From an uncultured Pseudomonadota bacterium (GTDB lineage Bacteria > Myxococcota_A > UBA796 > GCA-2862545): a stretch of 27,617 nucleotides of DNA. Below are positions 24,356-27,617 of this stretch, in pieces. Numbering within the stretch: the first letter of the stretch is position 1; the number at the start of each line of letters is the position of its first letter. The DNA is taken from contig CALATR010000383.1 in NCBI GenBank assembly GCA_937891875.1, forward strand, positions 1 to 27,617. The letters are read 5' to 3'. Below the pieces are notes generated by a model, which had not been told where the DNA came from, searched no databases, and worked only from the letters and a program-made list of their open reading frames with translations. The position numbers and the translations under genes are program-made.

Positions 24356-26859
24356 GCACTCGCCCGGGGCATCAGGCGATCGATGGCCAGGCGGTGCAGG
24401 CCCACGACCCCGTCCGGCACGCTCCAGTCGCAAGGTCCGGCCGGTTCGTGCAGGTGCACCACCACATGAGCCACGCTGGTGAGGGCATCCTCGGGCGCGA
24501 GCGGCCCCGAGCGCCAGGCCTCGGGCACGGTCTCGGCGAGGTCCTGCCAGGTCGCATCCACCACGCGCTGCTCGCCCTGGAGTGCAGCCACCGCCGCCAG
24601 CCAGGGTGCCGTGACCGCCCAGCGCACCGTGTCCTGCTGCGCCTTCGCCGCCGTCGTGTCCGTCTCGAGCTCGTGCAGCACGTCGGCGGCCTGCCCGGCG
24701 AGCGCCCGCAGGAAGGCCTCGGCCCCCTCCACGCGCAGGGCGCCGAACAGCCGTCCGCCCTCGCGCAGGCTGTGCGACGCCTGCTTCAGCCCGGCCAGCG
24801 CCTCGTCCATGCGACCGCCCCGCCAGGCCAGCTCGGCCGCGGTCTGGAACAGGCTCGCCGACGTCGACGGGAGCTCGTCCGCCACCGCCACGCAGCGCCG
24901 CGCCGCCTCCAGCTCCTCGGCCACCGCCGTCCAGTCCTGACCGGCATCCGCCAGGGCACGGGCGCGGGCCAGCCGACAGCGCACCTCCTGCTCGGCGTGG
25001 CCGGTCTCCCGGGCCAGGCGCAGCGCCTCGTCCACCCGGCCCGGCGCGCTCGACGACAGCAGCAGCTCCACCTGCAGCGCGCGGAGCCCGTGCTCACGTG
25101 CCAGGGAGATCGCCTGTTCTCGCAGGGTATCGACCGCGCCGACCCCCGACTCCACCGCCGCCAGCAGGGCCTCGACCCGCACCTGCGGATCCCCGTCGCC
25201 GGTCGCCGCGAGGGCCTCCTCCACCGCCTGTCGCGCGTCGTCGGTCCGACCGTCCAGCACCCACGCCCGAGCCTGGGCCGCCCGCAGCGCCGCCCGCAGG
25301 ACCGGAGGCGGCTCCAGCTCCAGGGCCTCGGCGTAGCGATCGCAGCGCAGCCGACGGCACACATGCCGACCGAGCACCGCGTCGATCCCCAGGGCGACCA
25401 CCGCGGCCGACTCCGCGTCGGACCGGGCGCACGCGTGCTCGAAGGCCCGGTGCAGGTCCTCCAGGTGACGGTGCAGGCGGGCGGGAGCACGGCGCAGGCC
25501 CTGGTCGCCGGGATCCCGCCAGGCCGCCCGGGCACGCTCGACAAAGTGGGCCGTGTGGCGGGCGCGCACCTGCCCGCGGGGGTCCTGCTCGTGCAGGCGC
25601 TCCCGGGCCCACGCGCGGATCGGGACCAGCAGCTTCACCCGGTGCCCCTCGACCGGGACCAGCCAGGAGTGGCGCACCAGCAGCCCCAGGGTGTCCAGCA
25701 GCGAGCGCCCCGGATCCACCACCGCCTCGGCGTCGTCCACGTCGATCGGCCCGCTGAACACCCCGCAGCCGGCCAGCACCGTGCGGGCGTACGGATCGAG
25801 TAGATCCCAGGACCAACGCAGGGTCTCCTCGAGACAGGTCTGCCGGTTCGCCCGCCCGCCGTCCGCCCGACGCAGGGACATGACCAGCGCCTCCACCACC
25901 TCCAGCACCCGATCGGCGTGGGTGGCGGCCAGCCCGCTCGCGGCGAGCTCGATGGCGAGGGGCAGGCCGTCCAGCCAGGCCACCAGCGGCTCGACCAGCT
26001 CGGCCGGCGGGGGCTCGGACGCCGCCTCCTCCAGGCGGTAGCGCAGCAGGGTGCGCGACTGATCCGGGTCCAGCGTCGTCACCTGCACGAGGTGCTCGCC
26101 CGCGACCTGCAGGCCGATCCGCGACGTGGCGACGACCCGCAGCTCGGGCACCGCCGCGAGCCACAAGGCGACCGCCTCGGCCACCGCGTCCACCGCCTGC
26201 TCGCAGTTGTCGAGCACCAGCACCCGGTCCTGGCCGACCATCGCCGCGCCCAGCTGCTTGGCCACCCCGACCGCCGAGCCGCCGCGCACCTCCGGGTGCA
26301 CCCGGTCGGCCACGGTCCGCACGACATCATCGAGGGTACGGCAGGCGGCCAGATCGCAGACCACCACGTCCTGACCCGTGGCGCGCAGGTTCCACGCGTG
26401 GGCGAGCGCCAGGTGGGTCTTGCCCACACCGCCCGGCCCGGTGAGCGTGACCAGGCGCGCCGGCCAGCGCGTGAGCTCGGCGAGCAGGTCCGGGCGGGGG
26501 ATCCGCTGCGCCGGAAGCGGCGGCAGGGCATGCCAGACCTCGGGGGCTGCCTCGGGCACGACGACCGCGTAGCCCCGGCCATGCACCGTGCGGAGCACCT
26601 GCGGATCGGAAGGATCGACCTCGATCTTCTTGCGGAGCCGGCCGATCAGCATCTCGACCGCGCCGCGAGAGACCGGCTCCTCCCACGCCTCCTCGGCCAG
26701 CGCATCCCAGGCCACCGGCTCCTCGGCGGCGCAGAGCACGAGCAGCGCCGTGCGCTCCCGGTCGGTGAGCCGCACCTGCTCCTGCCCCAGGTGCACCCGG
26801 CCCCAGAGGAGGTCGACGGTGCGATCGGGCAGGTGCAGGACGGTGACGGGTGCGTTCAT
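24352..26859 (-). CDS. Winged-helix/NB-ARC/TPR transcriptional regulator (AfsR-like architecture)
   Basis: 835 residues. Winged helix at about 25-102 (LTDRERTALLVLCAAEE, VEMLIGRLRKKIEVD, TVHGRGYAVV). NB-ARC/STAND ATPase: Walker A GPGGVGKT at 141-148, Walker B VLVLDN at 213-218, sensor VVATSR at 242-247, GLPLAIE at 298-304. The last 400 residues are Ala/Leu/Glu helical repeats (for example ARDALADAGQ-like TPR pattern, seen as RARALADAGQDWTAVAEELEAAR). Such STAND regulators couple a ligand or protein signal to transcription. Operonic with the degenerate relative downstream and about 3.5 kb upstream of the eCIS genes on the same strand, so control of the eCIS is plausible but not shown. Confidence 0.88.
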   Translation of the reverse strand: MNAPVTVLHLPDRTVDLLWGRVHLGQEQVRLTDRERTALLVLCAAEEPVAWDALAEEAWEEPVSRGAVEMLIGRLRKKIEVDPSDPQVLRTVHGRGYAVVVPEAAPEVWHALPPLPAQRIPRPDLLAELTRWPARLVTLTGPGGVGKTHLALAHAWNLRATGQDVVVCDLAACRTLDDVVRTVADRVHPEVRGGSAVGVAKQLGAAMVGQDRVLVLDNCEQAVDAVAEAVALWLAAVPELRVVATSRIGLQVAGEHLVQVTTLDPDQSRTLLRYRLEEAASEPPPAELVEPLVAWLDGLPLAIELAASGLAATHADRVLEVVEALVMSLRRADGGRANRQTCLEETLRWSWDLLDPYARTVLAGCGVFSGPIDVDDAEAVVDPGRSLLDTLGLLVRHSWLVPVEGHRVKLLVPIRAWARERLHEQDPRGQVRARHTAHFVERARAAWRDPGDQGLRRAPARLHRHLEDLHRAFEHACARSDAESAAVVALGIDAVLGRHVCRRLRCDRYAEALELEPPPVLRAALRAAQARAWVLDGRTDDARQAVEEALAATGDGDPQVRVEALLAAVESGVGAVDTLREQAISLAREHGLRALQVELLLSSSAPGRVDEALRLARETGHAEQEVRCRLARARALADAGQDWTAVAEELEAARRCVAVADELPSTSASLFQTAAELAWRGGRMDEALAGLKQASHSLREGGRLFGALRVEGAEAFLRALAGQAADVLHELETDTTAAKAQQDTVRWAVTAPWLAAVAALQGEQRVVDATWQDLAETVPEAWRSGPLAPEDALTSVAHVVVHLHEPAGPCDWSVPDGVVGLHRLAIDRLMPRASA

Positions 26860-26965
26860 GGGCTCATGCTAGCGCGAGGAGGCGGGATTCCGCCCAGCGA
26901 GGACGCGCGCTCCCATGAGCAGAGCCCATCCGGCGCCCGCGGACGGTCGCAGCCGTTCGCACCTG

Positions 26966-26981
26966 CCCACACGGGTGTGGG
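26966..26981. repeat. Perfect hairpin sequence upstream of the STAND regulator
   Basis: CCCACAC..GTGTGGG, seven-base arms around two bases (equivalent to a six-base stem with a four-base loop). It lies in the 140-base gap between the membrane protein stop and the regulator start. No T-run follows on either strand, so it could be a weak terminator for the membrane protein gene or an operator for the regulator. Confidence 0.4.
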
Positions 26982-26999
26982 ATCCCCTCGCGAGCCCGC

Positions 27000-27617
27000 T
27001 CAGCGCTCGAACAGCTCGCCGAGCTCCAGATAGACGTCGTCCTCCAGGGCCCAAGCCACCTGCCCCGGGACCGACCGGGTCCGCTTGCGCAGCTCCGTGA
27101 GCACGTTCATCGCGTCGCGGTGCTGCACGATCGCGGAGTCGGTGCAGTCCGCTCCCCAGGCCAGCTCCACGGTGAAGGTCCGGACCTCGATCTGGTTCTG
27201 GTTCGTCGTCCGCGACGTCTGCTTCACCGAGCGGATCTCGTCGTAGCGCAGGACCCGCAGGTAGCTCCCGTCGAACAGCAGCCACCGGGACGCGAAGGTG
27301 CACGGCCCCCAGGTCTCCGTGCCGGCGGCGAGGTCCTGGTCGACCTCGAGCTGCACCGCGGCGGGATCACCCAGTCGCGGCAGCTCCTTCAGGGTCGGCA
27401 GCTTCTCCGGGCGGAGGGCGGCGTCGAAGTTCAGCCCGGCCCAGGCCGCGGCTCCCAGCAGCACGACCCCGAGCACCACCGACACGATGATCGTCTCCCG
27501 CATCGACAGGCCCTCCCCACCGGGCGCCAGGTCCAGCAGGGTGATCACCCACAGCACGGCGAGCACCAGCGCGGAGCCCACGAACACGAGGACCGCGCCC
27601 CAGGCGTGCCGCTCGTA
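27000..27617 (-). CDS. Membrane-anchored protein of unknown function, 5' end outside window
   Basis: At least 205 residues; the frame is open to the window edge (in-frame YERHAWGAVL before VFVGSALVLAVLWVITLL), so the GTG at 27587 is probably internal. Two hydrophobic segments (about the first 30 visible residues, and IIVSVVLGVVLLGAAAWAGL) are followed by a soluble domain. The domain (WLLFDGSYLRVLRYDEIRSV, IEVRTFTVELAWGADC) has the alternating strand pattern of a bacterial PH-like domain. It ends with a helical tail (MNVLTELRKRT, WALEDDVYLELGELFER). No catalytic motif is visible. It is separated from the regulator by 140 bases; any functional link is unknown. Confidence 0.6.
   Translation of the reverse strand, partial: YERHAWGAVLVFVGSALVLAVLWVITLLDLAPGGEGLSMRETIIVSVVLGVVLLGAAAWAGLNFDAALRPEKLPTLKELPRLGDPAAVQLEVDQDLAAGTETWGPCTFASRWLLFDGSYLRVLRYDEIRSVKQTSRTTNQNQIEVRTFTVELAWGADCTDSAIVQHRDAMNVLTELRKRTRSVPGQVAWALEDDVYLELGELFER

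Overview
The window carries most of an extracellular contractile injection system (eCIS), a headful-free, phage-tail-like nanomachine of the Afp/PVC kind. It lies on the minus strand from about 20,844 down past base 1. The DNA is very GC-rich, with the strong G/C third-position bias that produces long antisense shadow frames. The winged-helix plus NB-ARC regulators at the right end fit a Myxococcota-like or actinobacterial genome. I favour Myxococcota, but that is inference.

In transcription order the machine reads as follows: sheath (20844-19066), inner tube (19048-18521), T4 gp26-like baseplate protein with two CxxC pairs (18521-17802), proline-rich protein (17805-17047), DUF4255/Pvc16 terminator cap (17050-15854) and AAA+ ATPase (15857-13989). 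Next come a small conserved-looking protein (13992-13744), the Pvc7-like tube adaptor (13751-13137), a LysM/tail-X-like protein (13140-12841), a gp27-like hub (12844-11723) and a gp5-like OB-fold spike (11726-11211). The baseplate continues with a PAAR-like tip (11214-10882), gp25-like wedge (10885-10526), two large baseplate wedge proteins (10526-8100 and 8103-5617) and a tail protein I/beta-helix protein (5620-3602). The operon ends with a DUF6519 fibre-like protein (3591-1882) and a DUF4157 (eCIS core domain) protein with a pre-toxin-like segment (1871 to beyond base 1). The DUF4157 protein is the probable payload, and its C-terminal toxin region is cut off by the window edge.

Almost every junction in this operon is a 1-8 base stop/start overlap (mostly ATGA). 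Separate strong AGGAGA-type ribosome sites occur only at the sheath, the tube and the DUF6519 gene, and the effector has a GGAGG-type site. A small AT-rich patch with a perfect inverted repeat just upstream of the sheath gene is the best candidate for the operon promoter/operator.

Upstream of the operon (21,083-23,153) lie three small unknowns: a 296-residue minus-strand protein, a 77-residue plus-strand DUF4177-like protein and a 233-residue acidic minus-strand protein. Then comes a coupled pair of minus-strand regulators (23,300-26,859). One is a full-length winged-helix/NB-ARC/TPR protein; the other is a shortened relative whose P-loop lysine is replaced by threonine. A membrane-anchored protein runs off the right edge.

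No recognisable tape-measure protein, tRNA, rRNA, CRISPR array or insertion sequence was seen.
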